Positions 44,528-54,135 are shown, counted from the stretch's first letter. The stretch is DNA of 64,000 bases from an uncultured Alphaproteobacteria bacterium (GCA_944392835.1 CALXYB010000007.1:1-64000), one strand, 5' to 3'. Notes: generated by a model not told the origin, from the letters alone. A program made the numbers and translations.

Positions 44528-45778
44528 TTATTTTATTTCAATATTCTCAAAAGGGCTGGTTACGGCCGGAATCAGCGGTTGCGGCGTGTTTGCCGGCGCT
44601 TCTTCCACAGCGATGCTAACCTCGGTTGTTACTTCCGGTACGGTTGGAGCCAAAGGTGCCGGATTCATACTTTTGGGAGCACCAGCCGGAGCAGCAGCTT
44701 TGGCTGTTTTGCTCGGAGCAGGGGCAATGCCTAAGTATTTTTCAATGGCTTTTTGCTCTTTAGCTTTTTCCTTGGAGGTAATCAAGTTCAGGTCATAAAT
44801 CACCTCAAGCTTACGGATATCTTTTGCGGCATCCAGAATATTGGTGGAAGGTGCTTTTTTCTTCAATCTCTGGCGTGGATGCGGCGGCAAGATAGCCTCA
44901 ATAATCAAGTCTCGCTCTGCGGAAAACTCTCTCGGTGTGATGGCGCGAGAAGCAACAGCTTCTTTCAAAGCCTTAATTCTCTCCAAAATTAAATCAGGAG
45001 AGGGGACGGGATTGATAACCCCTGCGGCCGGTGGTGTATTGGTCAAAGGCAGAAGACCGCCGACATTTGCCATACGGCCATTTAAAAATTCTTCTTTGGT
45101 AACCATATCATTCTCGGCTAATTCTTTGAGAATCAGAAAGCGCGAGATGGTATTTTGTTCCTCTGGGGTGAACAGAACTTCAACCGCTTTGACATCAGCT
45201 TCGGAAACGGCCTTGTTGTTGGCGGCACGAGCTTGCTCGCGGATGAAAAGCGCTTCTTCCAGAGCTGATTTTCCCTGAGCGGCAGAAGCTTCATCACTAA
45301 TGTTAAAAACTTTGTTGCCGTTTTGGTCTTCAATAATCATCTTTGTTTGGTTCATATTCAATAAACGCAAACGCTGAGCGGCAATCTCGCTCATCTTATG
45401 CGGTTTGCCGTCCATTGAGCCCAGAATGGTTGTTTCATCTCCACCGACAATCATTAAGTCTTCATAATATTGTCTGGAGCGGTTGGGGCGACCTAATTCC
45501 TCATAAACCAAAGCGCCGACCATTAAGGCTTGCGGGTGGCGCGGGTTGTTGGTTAGGGCTCTGGAAATGTGTTCTTCCGCGGTTTTGAAATCGCCTTGCG
45601 AGTAAGCAACAGTGGCAAGCGTGGCATCTTTGTCGCCGTAGCTGTAATAATTTTTGCCATCAATCCAGCTGTGCGAAGGTTCGCCGTTTGCATCACGCTC
45701 AAAAAGGGCGCAGGAACTTAAAAGACCTGCCGTTAAGGCTGCGGTGAAAAAACTTTTGAATAGATTTCTTGAAAACAC
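44528..45778 (-). CDS. TPR-containing lipoprotein
   Basis: A 416-aa protein with a lipoprotein signal (KSFFTAALTAGLLSSCALF; lipidated Cys near residue 23). Residues about 50-110 look like tetratricopeptide repeats (YSQGDFKTAEEHISRALTNN, HPQALMVGALVYEELGRPNR). The middle is helical and charged; the last 60 residues are rich in Ala, Pro and Thr and look unstructured. No catalytic motif is seen. A role in envelope or secretion complexes is possible but not shown. Confidence 0.75.
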   Translation of the reverse strand: MFSRNLFKSFFTAALTAGLLSSCALFERDANGEPSHSWIDGKNYYSYGDKDATLATVAYSQGDFKTAEEHISRALTNNPRHPQALMVGALVYEELGRPNRSRQYYEDLMIVGGDETTILGSMDGKPHKMSEIAAQRLRLLNMNQTKMIIEDQNGNKVFNISDEASAAQGKSALEEALFIREQARAANNKAVSEADVKAVEVLFTPEEQNTISRFLILKELAENDMVTKEEFLNGRMANVGGLLPLTNTPPAAGVINPVPSPDLILERIKALKEAVASRAITPREFSAERDLIIEAILPPHPRQRLKKKAPSTNILDAAKDIRKLEVIYDLNLITSKEKAKEQKAIEKYLGIAPAPSKTAKAAAPAGAPKSMNPAPLAPTVPEVTTEVSIAVEEAPANTPQPLIPAVTSPFENIEIK

Positions 45779-45890
45779 AAGACTGCTCCTTATAAAAAAG
45801 CTCTGAAATTAGGGGTATGCCCATATTTGTCCCCATATTATAAAATATTAACTTACATTACAATATATTTTCTTGAGTTGTTAATTTTGC

Positions 45891-45918
45891 TTGATTTAAA
45901 TAAAAATTTCTGTAGTAT
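45891..45918 (+). promoter_or_regulatory. Probable promoter of tRNA-Leu
   Basis: TTGATT (45891-45896), 16 bases, TAGTAT (45913-45918), with the mature tRNA starting 30 bases further on. Confidence 0.5.
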
Positions 45919-45947
45919 GCAATCAACTAAATTAAAATAACTGTATT

Positions 45948-46031
45948 GCGGGCGTGGTGAAATGGTAGACACGCCAGACTTAGGATCTGGTGCCGAAAGG
46001 TGTGAGAGTTCGAGTCTCTCCGCCCGCACCA
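45948..46031 (+). tRNA. tRNA-Leu (anticodon UAG)
   Basis: An 84-nt class II tRNA reads codon CUA and its relatives. The acceptor stem GCGGGCG (45948-45954) pairs with CGCCCGC (46021-46027), the anticodon stem-loop reads CCAGA-CTTAGGA-TCTGG with anticodon TAG, the long variable arm (TGCCGAAAGGTGT) and the T-arm GAGAGTTCGAGTCTCTC are present, and CCA is encoded at 46029-46031. Confidence 0.95.
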
Positions 46032-46079
46032 TTGCGCTGCAAGGCAGTCGGTTAACATTAAATATTTGAAGAGAAAGTT

Positions 46080-47492
46080 ATGAAAACAACCGAATTAAAA
46101 AATGAAGGCTTGAAAAAAGAATTCAAAATCGTAATTCCTGCCGCTGACTTTGAGAAAAAAGTTGACGACAAACTCAATGAAGTTTCTAAAAACATCAAAC
46201 TCCCCGGTTTTCGTCCGGGTAAAGCTCCGAAAGCTATGTTGAAACAAAAATACAGAGCTTCGGTTATTGGTGAAGTTGTTGATGAGTCTGTCAGAAGCGC
46301 TACTGAGGAATTGATTAAGGATAAAAAACTCCGTCCGGCTTTGATGCCTGATGTTAAAATTATCTCTTTTGCCGATGGCAAAGATTTGGAATTTGAAGTT
46401 TCTTTGGAAGAATTGCCGGAAATTAAGGCCGGAGATTTTTCTGCAATTGAGCTTGAAAAGCTGATGGCCGAAGTTCCGGCTGAAGAAGTTGATAAGGCTT
46501 TGCAATATTTGGCTCAATCTCGCCGTGAAACGGTTAAAATTGAGGAAGACAGAGCTGCTCAGAAAGGCGACACAACAGTTATTGATTTCGTTGGCTCTAT
46601 TGACGGTGTTGAGTTCAAAGGCGGCAAGGGTAACGCTTATCCTCTGCAGCTTGGTTCGGGTTCTTTCATCCCCGGTTTTGAAGACCAGTTGGTTGGTAAA
46701 AAAGCCGGTGAGAAAGTTGATGTTAAAGTTACTTTCCCCGAAAATTATCATGCTAAAGATTTGGCCGGTAAAGATGCTGTTTTTGCCGTTGAAATCAAAG
46801 AATTGCGTGAAACAAAAAATGTTGAAATCAATGATGAATTTGCAAAATCTCTCGGCGAGAAGGACTTGGATGCTCTTAAGGCCGCTATCTCCGAGCGTAT
46901 TAAAGGCGATTATGAAGCCGCTTCTCGTATGAAGTTGAAACGCGCTTTGTTGGATAATTTGGACAAGAATTATAATTTTGATGTTCCGCAAGGCTTGGTT
47001 GATGCTGAATATAAGAGCATTGTTAATCAATATGAACAGGCTAAAAAGTATAATCAGCTGGATGAAAGCGAAAAGGCTAAGTCTGAAGAAGAGCTTTTGG
47101 CTGAATATAAAGATATTGCTATTCGTCGTGTTAAGCTCGGCTTGTTGCTGTCTGAAATCGGCAAAGATGCAAAAATCAATATTACGCCTGACGATATCAA
47201 CAAAGCTATTATGAATGAGGCTAAAAAATATCCGGGACAGGAAAAAGCTGTTTTTGATTATTATCTCAAAAACAAAGAAGCTATTGAGTCTTTGAAAGCT
47301 CCGGTTTTTGAAGAGAAAATCGTTGATCATATTTTGAGCAAGGCTAAGGTTAGCGAGAAAGTTGTTTCTATTGAAGAGTTGTATAACTTTGATGAAGGTA
47401 AGAAGCCTGCTAAAAAAGCTACAGCAAAGAAAGAAACAAAAGCTGAAGAAAAGAAAGAAACAACAAAAAAATCAGCTAAAAAGTCTGCTTAA
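46080..47492 (+). CDS. tig: Trigger factor
   Basis: A 470-aa ribosome-associated chaperone with prolyl isomerase activity. Seen: the N-terminal ribosome-binding signature FRPGKAPKAMLKQKY near residue 45, an FKBP-type domain (about 155-240) with GDTTVIDFVGSIDGVEFKGG and LGSGSFIPGFEDQLVGKKAG, and a helical C-terminal domain ending in a lysine/alanine-rich tail (about 440-470). It starts 49 bases after the tRNA. Confidence 0.96.
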   Translation: MKTTELKNEGLKKEFKIVIPAADFEKKVDDKLNEVSKNIKLPGFRPGKAPKAMLKQKYRASVIGEVVDESVRSATEELIKDKKLRPALMPDVKIISFADGKDLEFEVSLEELPEIKAGDFSAIELEKLMAEVPAEEVDKALQYLAQSRRETVKIEEDRAAQKGDTTVIDFVGSIDGVEFKGGKGNAYPLQLGSGSFIPGFEDQLVGKKAGEKVDVKVTFPENYHAKDLAGKDAVFAVEIKELRETKNVEINDEFAKSLGEKDLDALKAAISERIKGDYEAASRMKLKRALLDNLDKNYNFDVPQGLVDAEYKSIVNQYEQAKKYNQLDESEKAKSEEELLAEYKDIAIRRVKLGLLLSEIGKDAKINITPDDINKAIMNEAKKYPGQEKAVFDYYLKNKEAIESLKAPVFEEKIVDHILSKAKVSEKVVSIEELYNFDEGKKPAKKATAKKETKAEEKKETTKKSAKKSA

Positions 47493-47520
47493 AGAAATAT
47501 CTTAAAGCAAAAGCTTAAAA

Positions 47521-47549
47521 AAACACTCTCTCTGGAGGGTGTTTTTTTA
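47521..47549 (+). terminator. Rho-independent terminator after tig
   Basis: AACACTCTC (47522-47530) pairs with GAGGGTGTT (47535-47543), including a T-G pair, followed by a T-run. It also precedes the end of the converging GtrA-like gene. Confidence 0.85.
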
Positions 47550-47957
47550 TTGCCTAAAAGAGTAATATTTGTGTAAGCAAAAAGTGATTATTGTAGAGAT
47601 GATGACATAAACAGCTTGGCTGAAAAGCACGTTGATGTTAAAAATATCTATGAGAAAATATAAAAATACGTAGTTGAAAATAAGCATGCTCAGATAAGTG
47701 TTCCAAGCTTTTAGATATTCTTTTTTCAGACTTCCGTGAGAACGAAAAACGTAATAGCGCATAGTGAAAATAGAAATATTAACCGTAAGAATATATTGGA
47801 TTATCAGCCCGATTTGATAGGGAATTCTTAGGACTGCTATAAAAAGGATGAATAATACATAAGCCAAAACCGTATTAAATCCGCCGACCAGCAGAAAGCG
47901 CAGTTGTTGAGGAAAGCTAAACCATTTAGTTTCAAGATTTTTATATATCTGTATCAT
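47547..47957 (-). CDS. GtrA-like membrane protein
   Basis: A 136-aa protein with four hydrophobic spans. Its start, RFLLVGGFNTVLAYVLFILF, matches the GtrA/DPMS family, proposed to flip undecaprenyl-phosphate-linked sugars. It overlaps the next gene upstream by 4 bases (ATGA). A GtrB-like glycosyltransferase lies at 53094 in the same block on the other strand, so the two may form a GtrA-GtrB system that supplies lipid-linked sugar to the GT-C-like proteins next door. Confidence 0.82.
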   Translation of the reverse strand: MIQIYKNLETKWFSFPQQLRFLLVGGFNTVLAYVLFILFIAVLRIPYQIGLIIQYILTVNISIFTMRYYVFRSHGSLKKEYLKAWNTYLSMLIFNYVFLYFLIDIFNINVLFSQAVYVIISTIITFCLHKYYSFRQ

Positions 47958-49606
47958 TTTATCTTATAAATCCGAAAAAGTTTGTTTTCAAAAATAAGTT
48001 CGTGCTCTAAGTCCTTAATAAGGTGATAATCTTGTTCAAAGATATCGTCTTTAATGACGTAATAATCGCCGCTTTGGGGGTGAGCTATGCCTATAATCGG
48101 TTTCATATTTTTTTGTAACCGTTTGTAGAGAAAAAGGGTTGTTTCATTTTGAGTATTTTTTTCGGCTAAATCTGAGAAATTGAAAATTATGTTGCGGTTA
48201 GGGAAATAGTATTGAAAAGAAATGGCCCAACCTTCGCGAATCCAGTCTAATTCTTCGGTGTGAGGTGAAAAAGTTATGATGGTGTTAGTGTTGTTTGAGG
48301 TTTCTTTAGCGAAAAATTCGGCGATTTCGCGATAATAATGACCAACTTCATTTTTGTAGATTTTGTAATTGGTAAAAGCAGAATAGATAAAGCAGCAGGC
48401 TAGAAAGGGGATTAAAAGTTTTTTGAGGGTGAGGTTTTTGATTATGTAGATAAAACCAAAAATGGCCGGCAAAAGGGCGTAATAGCTTTTGAGCTCAACA
48501 TGTGTGGCAACGGGAGCCATTTGTAGGTAAAAAATGATGAAAAGCAGGATAAATGTTCCGCCGAGCATCAGACCTTCATCAAACTGGGGGTGGGTGATTT
48601 TGTGTTTTAGGATTTTGTATGACATTATTATCCAAGCCAAGGTGATGATGCTTAATTCAAATTTATATAATTTCAAAAGATGTGTTAAGCTTTGATGGTG
48701 AAGATTAATGTAAATATTGGCTTCACTTGTGTCGGCAATGAAAAAATAAAAAGTGGCGAAGCTTAAGCCAATTAAAAATATGATAAATTCTATCGGAAAA
48801 TTTTTGATAAGAAACGGAGGGTTAAATAAAGTTGAAAGATTTATTTTTCCGTTGAAAATGTTGTATAAGACACCGGTAGCCAGAATTCCGAAATAAAAAA
48901 TTATTGTGGTTTCTTTGGTATAGACGGCAGCGAGAGTGAAAAAAGCAAAACCGTATAAATAGGAGAATTTTTGAGTTTGAGAAAATTTGCGAACGAGTAT
49001 AAGGCTTGCTAGAACAAAGATAAGCAGATTTTGTTCGGAAAAAATGATGTTATTCATCCAAAAAATTGCGGGAACAAAAAGTAAGACCGCGATACAGAAA
49101 AGTCGTTTGGTTGGCGTTATAAAGTTCAGAAACTGGTAAAAGAGGATGGCGATAAGAATTTGTTTTAAAATAATATAGGCATTTATTAGATAAAAATTGT
49201 GTGTTATGGCGTAAACAAAATTTAGATCAAAAAAAGCAACAGGGGCGAATCTGGTAAAGTTTAAGAAAGGTGTTACGCCTTTGGCCAATATGTATTGGGT
49301 ACTTAGATTCATTAAGTCATAATTGTTGAAAAATGAATTTTCTAACGAAAAAATAACAAAGCTATAAGAGATTAAAACTCCGAGGGGAAGAAAGAAAGCA
49401 GGCCCAAAAAGGTGGTTATTGTTTTGTTCCAGAGGAAATAAGGCAGAAAGCGCTTGGGGAGTTGGTTTTATCCATTTGCAGATTAGACCAAAAGCAAGCA
49501 GTATTCCCAAGGCATAATAAAACCAACCGCCAAAAGAGAGATAATATTGAAGATTGCGGATGATGTTTTCCATAATGTTGTTTTGCAACAAGGGCTCACT
49601 AATCAT
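47954..49606 (-). CDS. Polytopic GT-C-like membrane protein, paralogue 1
   Basis: A 550-aa protein with about eleven hydrophobic spans and a short C-terminal periplasmic segment ending FENKLFRIYKIK. The N-terminal half resembles GT-C glycosyltransferases that use polyprenyl-phosphate sugars, with loop residues such as NYDLMNLSTQYI and FFDLNFVYAITHNF. The enzymatic identity is inferred. It is clearly related over its full length to the next gene upstream (start MISEPLLQNNIMENI against MINEPLFENNIIENI), so the pair is a tandem duplication. Confidence 0.62.
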   Translation of the reverse strand: MISEPLLQNNIMENIIRNLQYYLSFGGWFYYALGILLAFGLICKWIKPTPQALSALFPLEQNNNHLFGPAFFLPLGVLISYSFVIFSLENSFFNNYDLMNLSTQYILAKGVTPFLNFTRFAPVAFFDLNFVYAITHNFYLINAYIILKQILIAILFYQFLNFITPTKRLFCIAVLLFVPAIFWMNNIIFSEQNLLIFVLASLILVRKFSQTQKFSYLYGFAFFTLAAVYTKETTIIFYFGILATGVLYNIFNGKINLSTLFNPPFLIKNFPIEFIIFLIGLSFATFYFFIADTSEANIYINLHHQSLTHLLKLYKFELSIITLAWIIMSYKILKHKITHPQFDEGLMLGGTFILLFIIFYLQMAPVATHVELKSYYALLPAIFGFIYIIKNLTLKKLLIPFLACCFIYSAFTNYKIYKNEVGHYYREIAEFFAKETSNNTNTIITFSPHTEELDWIREGWAISFQYYFPNRNIIFNFSDLAEKNTQNETTLFLYKRLQKNMKPIIGIAHPQSGDYYVIKDDIFEQDYHLIKDLEHELIFENKLFRIYKIK

Positions 49607-51285
49607 TGTAATTCCTCAATTTTATAAATTTTGAAAAATTTGTTTTCAAAAACGAGTTTGTGCTCTGAGGTTTTAATAACCGGATAGTCTTGCTCAAAAG
49701 CATTTGTGCGGATGACGTAATAATCTCCGCTTTTGGGAACAAACTCCCCTTTTATGGTCGGTAGGTAGCCTTTGTATTTGGCATATTCATTTAGGCTGAA
49801 TTTATTGATGACATTATTGTCAGCCAGAGTTGGCATTTTGAGAGTGATGTCTGCTTGGGGATGGTAATAAACTAGGGAGGCTCCCCAACTTTCGCGCACC
49901 CAATCTGATTCTTCCGTATGTTCAGAAATCATAAAGCTAAGCTTGTTTTCTTTTTTGATTATATCGGAAAGAAAGTTGGCGGCTTGGTGTCTGGCCAGAC
50001 CGATTTCTTCGTATGGAAGAATTTGCAGATTTATAATCATACTACTGATGATAACCAACATGCTGAATGTGGATTGAAGTTTGGCGTGGTGTAAATTTTT
50101 TGTGATATAAATGATACCGAAGATGTCAGCTAAAACCGCATAATAGCTTTTGTGTGCCACATGTTGCAGGTCCGGTGCAATTTGCAAGCGAAAGATAAGA
50201 ATGGCCAGCAAAAAAGTGGCGGCAAAAAGTAAACCTTCGTTAAGTAGCGGATTGGTGCGGATTTGTTTGTTAAGCAGTCTGTATAAGGCTAAAAGCCAGC
50301 CCAAAGTTAGGCAGATGATTTCAAACTTATACAGGTTAAACAAATGTGCAAAAGTTTGTTGGCGGAAAGCGATGTAAACATTTTCTTTCAGCTCAACCAT
50401 GATGAAGAGATAAAAAACGGCAAAACTCAGGCAGCATAAAAATAGCAAAGCCTCAAGAGGAAGTTTGCCGGCAAGTTTGAAAGGATGCAGGAAATCAGAT
50501 GGATTTATTTTTTCTTTGTAAACGTCATATAAGACAGCAAAGATAAGTATTCCGCCATAAAACAAAACAGTTGTTTCTTTGCTGTAGATGGCTAAAAGCG
50601 CAAAGACGCAAAACCACCAGAGAAAAGATTTTTTTTCGGTTTGGGAGAATTTTTGCAGGCTAAGCAGCGAGCAAAGAACAAAAATTATGATGTTTTGTTC
50701 GGGAAAAATGATGTTGTTGAGCCAAAATACGGCTGGCGTGATTTGGATTAAAGTTATGGTCCAAAGGCGACGGCTGAAAGATAAAAAGTTGAGAAACTTG
50801 TATAATAGCCATAGTAAAAGTGCTTGTTTTAGCAAAATATATAGGTTGATGATGATGAAGTTATGTGAGATGGCATAAAGATAATTCAGGTCAAAAAATG
50901 AGACGGGACACATTCTTGCAGGGCCATAAGTGGCGGCAACCCCGCGATGAAAAATGAAGATGGTGTTTAAGCTCATTAAGTCCGGATTATTAAAAAGCGA
51001 GTTGTCTTGCATAAACATAATCGCAGTATAAGCATATAAGGCGCAAAAGAACGCAATCAGAGCTTTAATGTTGTTTTTGTTTTTTAGATTGAAATCGCTT
51101 ATCGGTTCAGGAAAAAGGTTGGGGTAGGTTGTTAGTTTGCCTTTGCAAATCAGTCTGTAAGAAAAATACATTACTATTCCCAAAAGCAAAGCATATATAT
51201 ACCAGACTTGTCCGAAAAAGTAGAAAGTGAAATTATGGAAGATGTTTTCTATAATGTTGTTTTCAAACAAAGGCTCATTAATCAT
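49603..51285 (-). CDS. Polytopic GT-C-like membrane protein, paralogue 2
   Basis: A 560-aa protein, same architecture as its neighbour: about eleven spans, acidic loop NPDLMSLNTIFIF, FFDLNYLYAISHNF, and an ending FENKFFKIYKIEELQ. It overlaps the neighbour by 4 bases and the GT2 gene upstream by 8 bases, so the four minus-strand genes at 47547-52108 probably form one operon. Divergence between the copies suggests that they transfer to different acceptors or use different sugars. Confidence 0.62.
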   Translation of the reverse strand: MINEPLFENNIIENIFHNFTFYFFGQVWYIYALLLGIVMYFSYRLICKGKLTTYPNLFPEPISDFNLKNKNNIKALIAFFCALYAYTAIMFMQDNSLFNNPDLMSLNTIFIFHRGVAATYGPARMCPVSFFDLNYLYAISHNFIIINLYILLKQALLLWLLYKFLNFLSFSRRLWTITLIQITPAVFWLNNIIFPEQNIIIFVLCSLLSLQKFSQTEKKSFLWWFCVFALLAIYSKETTVLFYGGILIFAVLYDVYKEKINPSDFLHPFKLAGKLPLEALLFLCCLSFAVFYLFIMVELKENVYIAFRQQTFAHLFNLYKFEIICLTLGWLLALYRLLNKQIRTNPLLNEGLLFAATFLLAILIFRLQIAPDLQHVAHKSYYAVLADIFGIIYITKNLHHAKLQSTFSMLVIISSMIINLQILPYEEIGLARHQAANFLSDIIKKENKLSFMISEHTEESDWVRESWGASLVYYHPQADITLKMPTLADNNVINKFSLNEYAKYKGYLPTIKGEFVPKSGDYYVIRTNAFEQDYPVIKTSEHKLVFENKFFKIYKIEELQ

Positions 51286-52108
51286 TGTAATTCCTTAAAA
51301 ATCTTTTTAAGCGTAGTTTGCGTAAGATGACCCAAAAATAGGGACGGAAAGCAAATTTTTTGCCTAAAAGTTTGAGAATATCGCTTTTGACCTTATAATC
51401 GGCTTTTATCATGGCTTGTTTGTGGGTTAAGGAGTGGTTCTTGCCGTGATAGTGGTAGAAAAACAGAACTTTTTGCAGATTAGCCAATTTCCAGCCTTGA
51501 GCGAGAATCTGGCGGCAGAGGTCATAGTCCTCGGCCGGAGAATAAGTCTGGTTATAGGCAATTTTGCTTTTTATGAGCGCGGAGCGGCGCAGCATTGAGG
51601 AGGAATGCATTATCGGATTGCCGCAAAGGGTTTCATAAATATCGGGCTCTTGAGGTTGGCACCAAACCCAACCCAGATTGATAAATTTTTGTTTGAGTTT
51701 GCCTAAAAAACCTTCAAAAGGCGGTTCGGCGCAAAAGAGTTGTCCCCAAGTTCCGAGCATGGCGACTTCGGGGTTGCGTTCCATAAACTCAAATTGTTCG
51801 GCAAGTCTGGTGGGGGCGGAGAGGTCGTCATGGTCCATTACCGCCAAATATTCTCCCTGAGCTAAATCCATAAGTTTATTGCGGGCGGCGGAGATGCCTA
51901 AGTTTTTTTCGGATTGAAAAAACTTAATACGAGAATCCGTATAACTTTTGATGATTTCAGCGGAATTATCGGTAGAAGCATCATCTAAAAGCAGAAGCTC
52001 AAAGTCCGTAAAGGTCTGATTGAGGATGCTCTCAATGCTTGGGCGCAAATAGGCAGCGCCATTATAAACGGGGATGAGAACGGATATTTTGGGGTTATTG
52101 ACAGACAT
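51278..52108 (-). CDS. Family 2 glycosyltransferase
   Basis: A 276-aa GT-A inverting glycosyltransferase. Seen: ISVLIPVYNGAAYLRPSIES with the nucleotide-binding fold, LLLDDASTDNSAEII, the metal DxD in VMDHDDLSAPTR, and the acceptor-side EDYDLCRQIL. The ATG at 52108 is preferred to two earlier starts because GAAAGG lies upstream. It is the first gene of the minus-strand glycan operon. Confidence 0.83.
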   Translation of the reverse strand: MSVNNPKISVLIPVYNGAAYLRPSIESILNQTFTDFELLLLDDASTDNSAEIIKSYTDSRIKFFQSEKNLGISAARNKLMDLAQGEYLAVMDHDDLSAPTRLAEQFEFMERNPEVAMLGTWGQLFCAEPPFEGFLGKLKQKFINLGWVWCQPQEPDIYETLCGNPIMHSSSMLRRSALIKSKIAYNQTYSPAEDYDLCRQILAQGWKLANLQKVLFFYHYHGKNHSLTHKQAMIKADYKVKSDILKLLGKKFAFRPYFWVILRKLRLKRFLRNYND

Positions 52109-52247
52109 CTGAAACCTTTCAACGCTTATCATCTCAAGTATAAAGCCGACAAAGCTTTTGAGCAAAGGAAACTATCGGTTATCAACAGTTGACAAATTGC
52201 TTAAGAGCGTGAATCATATAAAAAATTAAACCTGAAGGTGAGCTCAG

Positions 52248-53075
52248 ATGCTTTATGCGCGCAAAATCAACTTAAAAAACAAAAATGACAGTAATGTCTT
52301 GCTCTTTGATATGGTGAATTTCGGCTCAAGAATCTTGGATGTCGGTTGTGCCTGTGGGGATTTGTCGGCTGTTTTAGCGCAAGAAAAAAAGTGTTCTTGT
52401 GTCGGAATGGAGGCTGATGATGAAGGCGTGCAGATTTGCCGAAAGCGAAATATATTTGCCGAGGTTTTGCAAATTGATTTGAACAAATTTCAGGCGAGTG
52501 ATTATTCTCGCTTCATATCTTCTTTTGATGTGATTATTTGCGGGGATGTTTTAGAACATTTGATGAATCCGCAAGCCGTATTAAGTGAGTTGAAAAAACT
52601 CTTAAAACCTGACGGATATTTTGTGGTGTCATTGCCTAATGTGGCGCATGCGAGTACTAAAATTGGGTTGTTGTTTGATGAATGGAACTATGGTGAGCTC
52701 GGAATTTTGGATAAGACTCATTTGCGCTTTTTTGAAGCCAAGTCTATTGCCGAGATGTTTGCAAATTGTGGTTTGAGTATTGCGGAAGCGGGATGTACTC
52801 TTTTGCCGGAAGAGGGGTTTCAGCCGCATAAATTTTCGGAACTTCCGCCTGAAGTGGCTGATTTTATTATGCAATCTCCGCAGTCTAAAGTTTTTCAATA
52901 TGTGTTTAAGGCAAAGTTTGCCAAAGGAAATTTGCGCGAAAAAAATCTTAAAGTATTGCTTTCTGCTTTAGAAGGTGGTGTCTGTTGCGGCGGGTTTTTG
53001 TTCAAAATTAAACGATTTTTACTGCTTAAATTTCCTTCTTTGGTAAAGTATATTCAAAAATATCGTTCACGCTAA
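52248..53075 (+). CDS. SAM-dependent methyltransferase (class I)
   Basis: A 275-aa protein with a class I methyltransferase core: GSRILDVGCACGDLSAVLA near residue 24, the acidic VGMEADD strand, and DVIICGDVLEHLMNPQAVLS. The rest of the sequence (LPNVAHASTKIGLLFDEWN) is MetW/sugar-methyltransferase-like. It precedes the GtrB-like gene on the + strand and may methylate a sugar in the same glycan. Confidence 0.75.
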   Translation: MLYARKINLKNKNDSNVLLFDMVNFGSRILDVGCACGDLSAVLAQEKKCSCVGMEADDEGVQICRKRNIFAEVLQIDLNKFQASDYSRFISSFDVIICGDVLEHLMNPQAVLSELKKLLKPDGYFVVSLPNVAHASTKIGLLFDEWNYGELGILDKTHLRFFEAKSIAEMFANCGLSIAEAGCTLLPEEGFQPHKFSELPPEVADFIMQSPQSKVFQYVFKAKFAKGNLREKNLKVLLSALEGGVCCGGFLFKIKRFLLLKFPSLVKYIQKYRSR

Positions 53076-53093
53076 AATTTTAAGGAGCGGCTG

Positions 53094-54050
53094 ATGACTG
53101 AAAAATTGCAAAAATTGGTAATCGTGATGCCTTGTTACAATGAAGAAGAGGTATTGCCGCAGACCTTTAAGGTTATCGGCGCTTTGCTCAAAAAGCTGAT
53201 TAAGGCTAAAAAAGTTAGTCCGCAAAGCAAGGTTTGTTTCATAAATGACGGAAGCAAGGACAAAACTTGGGAACTTATCCAAAAGGCGGTGGCTAAAGAA
53301 AAGATTTTTTCAGGTATCAGCTTGTCCAGAAATTTTGGACACCAGAAGGCTATTGTGGCCGGAATGTATGATATTGATGCGGATTTGTATGTTACGATTG
53401 ATGCGGATTTGCAAGATGATTGCAGCGTGATTGAGCAGATGCTTGAGAAAATCAAGGAAGGTTGTGAAATTGTTTATGGTGTGCGCGACAGCAGGGATAC
53501 GGATACATGGTTTAAGAAATACTCCGCCTTGGCTTTTTATAAGCTGATGAAGCTTTTGGGGGTTAATATTGTTTATAATCATGCTGATTTTAGAATGATG
53601 ACAAAGCGCGCGGTTAATACCTTAAAATCTTTTCCGGAGCGAAATTTGTTCTTGCGTGCGATGATGCCTTTGGTCGGCTATAAATATGACAAAGTTTATT
53701 ATGACCGCAAAGCCAGACCGGCCGGTGAAACAAAATATCCCTTAATGAAGATGATGGGTTTTGCTTGGAGCGGGATCTCAAGTTTCTCAATCGTTCCGTT
53801 GCGTCTAGTTACGTTTATGGGCTTTTTTATTTGTTTTTTGAGCGTTTGTTTTCTGTGTTATATCATTTATAGATGGTCGGTGAGGGGGACTATTGTCGGT
53901 TGGGCCTCGTTGGTGACGATTATTACAATTTTTTCCGGCGTGCAGCTTATGTCTTTGGGAATTATCGGCGAATATTTAGCAAAGGTCTTTGTGGAGGTTA
54001 AAAACCGCCCGCTTTATATCGTTGATGAGAAAATAGGCTTTGATAATTAA
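53094..54050 (+). CDS. Polyprenyl-phosphate glycosyltransferase, GtrB/DPM1-like
   Basis: A 318-aa protein: a GT2 domain (about residues 1-225) with LVIVMPCYNEEEVLPQTF, CFINDGSKDKTWELI, LSRNFGHQKAIVAGM and the DxD-type ITIDADLQDD-like segment (VTIDADLQDD), then two C-terminal transmembrane helices. This is the layout of enzymes that load a sugar onto undecaprenyl phosphate. GGAG precedes the ATG. It stands opposite the GtrA-like gene in the same block. Confidence 0.82.
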   Translation: MTEKLQKLVIVMPCYNEEEVLPQTFKVIGALLKKLIKAKKVSPQSKVCFINDGSKDKTWELIQKAVAKEKIFSGISLSRNFGHQKAIVAGMYDIDADLYVTIDADLQDDCSVIEQMLEKIKEGCEIVYGVRDSRDTDTWFKKYSALAFYKLMKLLGVNIVYNHADFRMMTKRAVNTLKSFPERNLFLRAMMPLVGYKYDKVYYDRKARPAGETKYPLMKMMGFAWSGISSFSIVPLRLVTFMGFFICFLSVCFLCYIIYRWSVRGTIVGWASLVTIITIFSGVQLMSLGIIGEYLAKVFVEVKNRPLYIVDEKIGFDN

Positions 54051-54135
54051 ATTTTTAAGGAAATTAACATTTTGTTGAATATATTGGTTTAGAGTGCTAT
54101 AAAAGTTTAATCTGCCAATGAATAAGGAAAACAAA

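Noticed and set aside
45948..46031. Integration site of a genomic island at tRNA-Leu
   Set aside because: No duplicated tRNA 3' end was noticed downstream and no integrase gene is present; the nearby glycan block begins after tig.
46095..47330. Long open frame of 411 codons on the minus strand
   Set aside because: Antisense to tig, with low-complexity Phe/Asn-rich translation; an artefact of the codon usage of tig.
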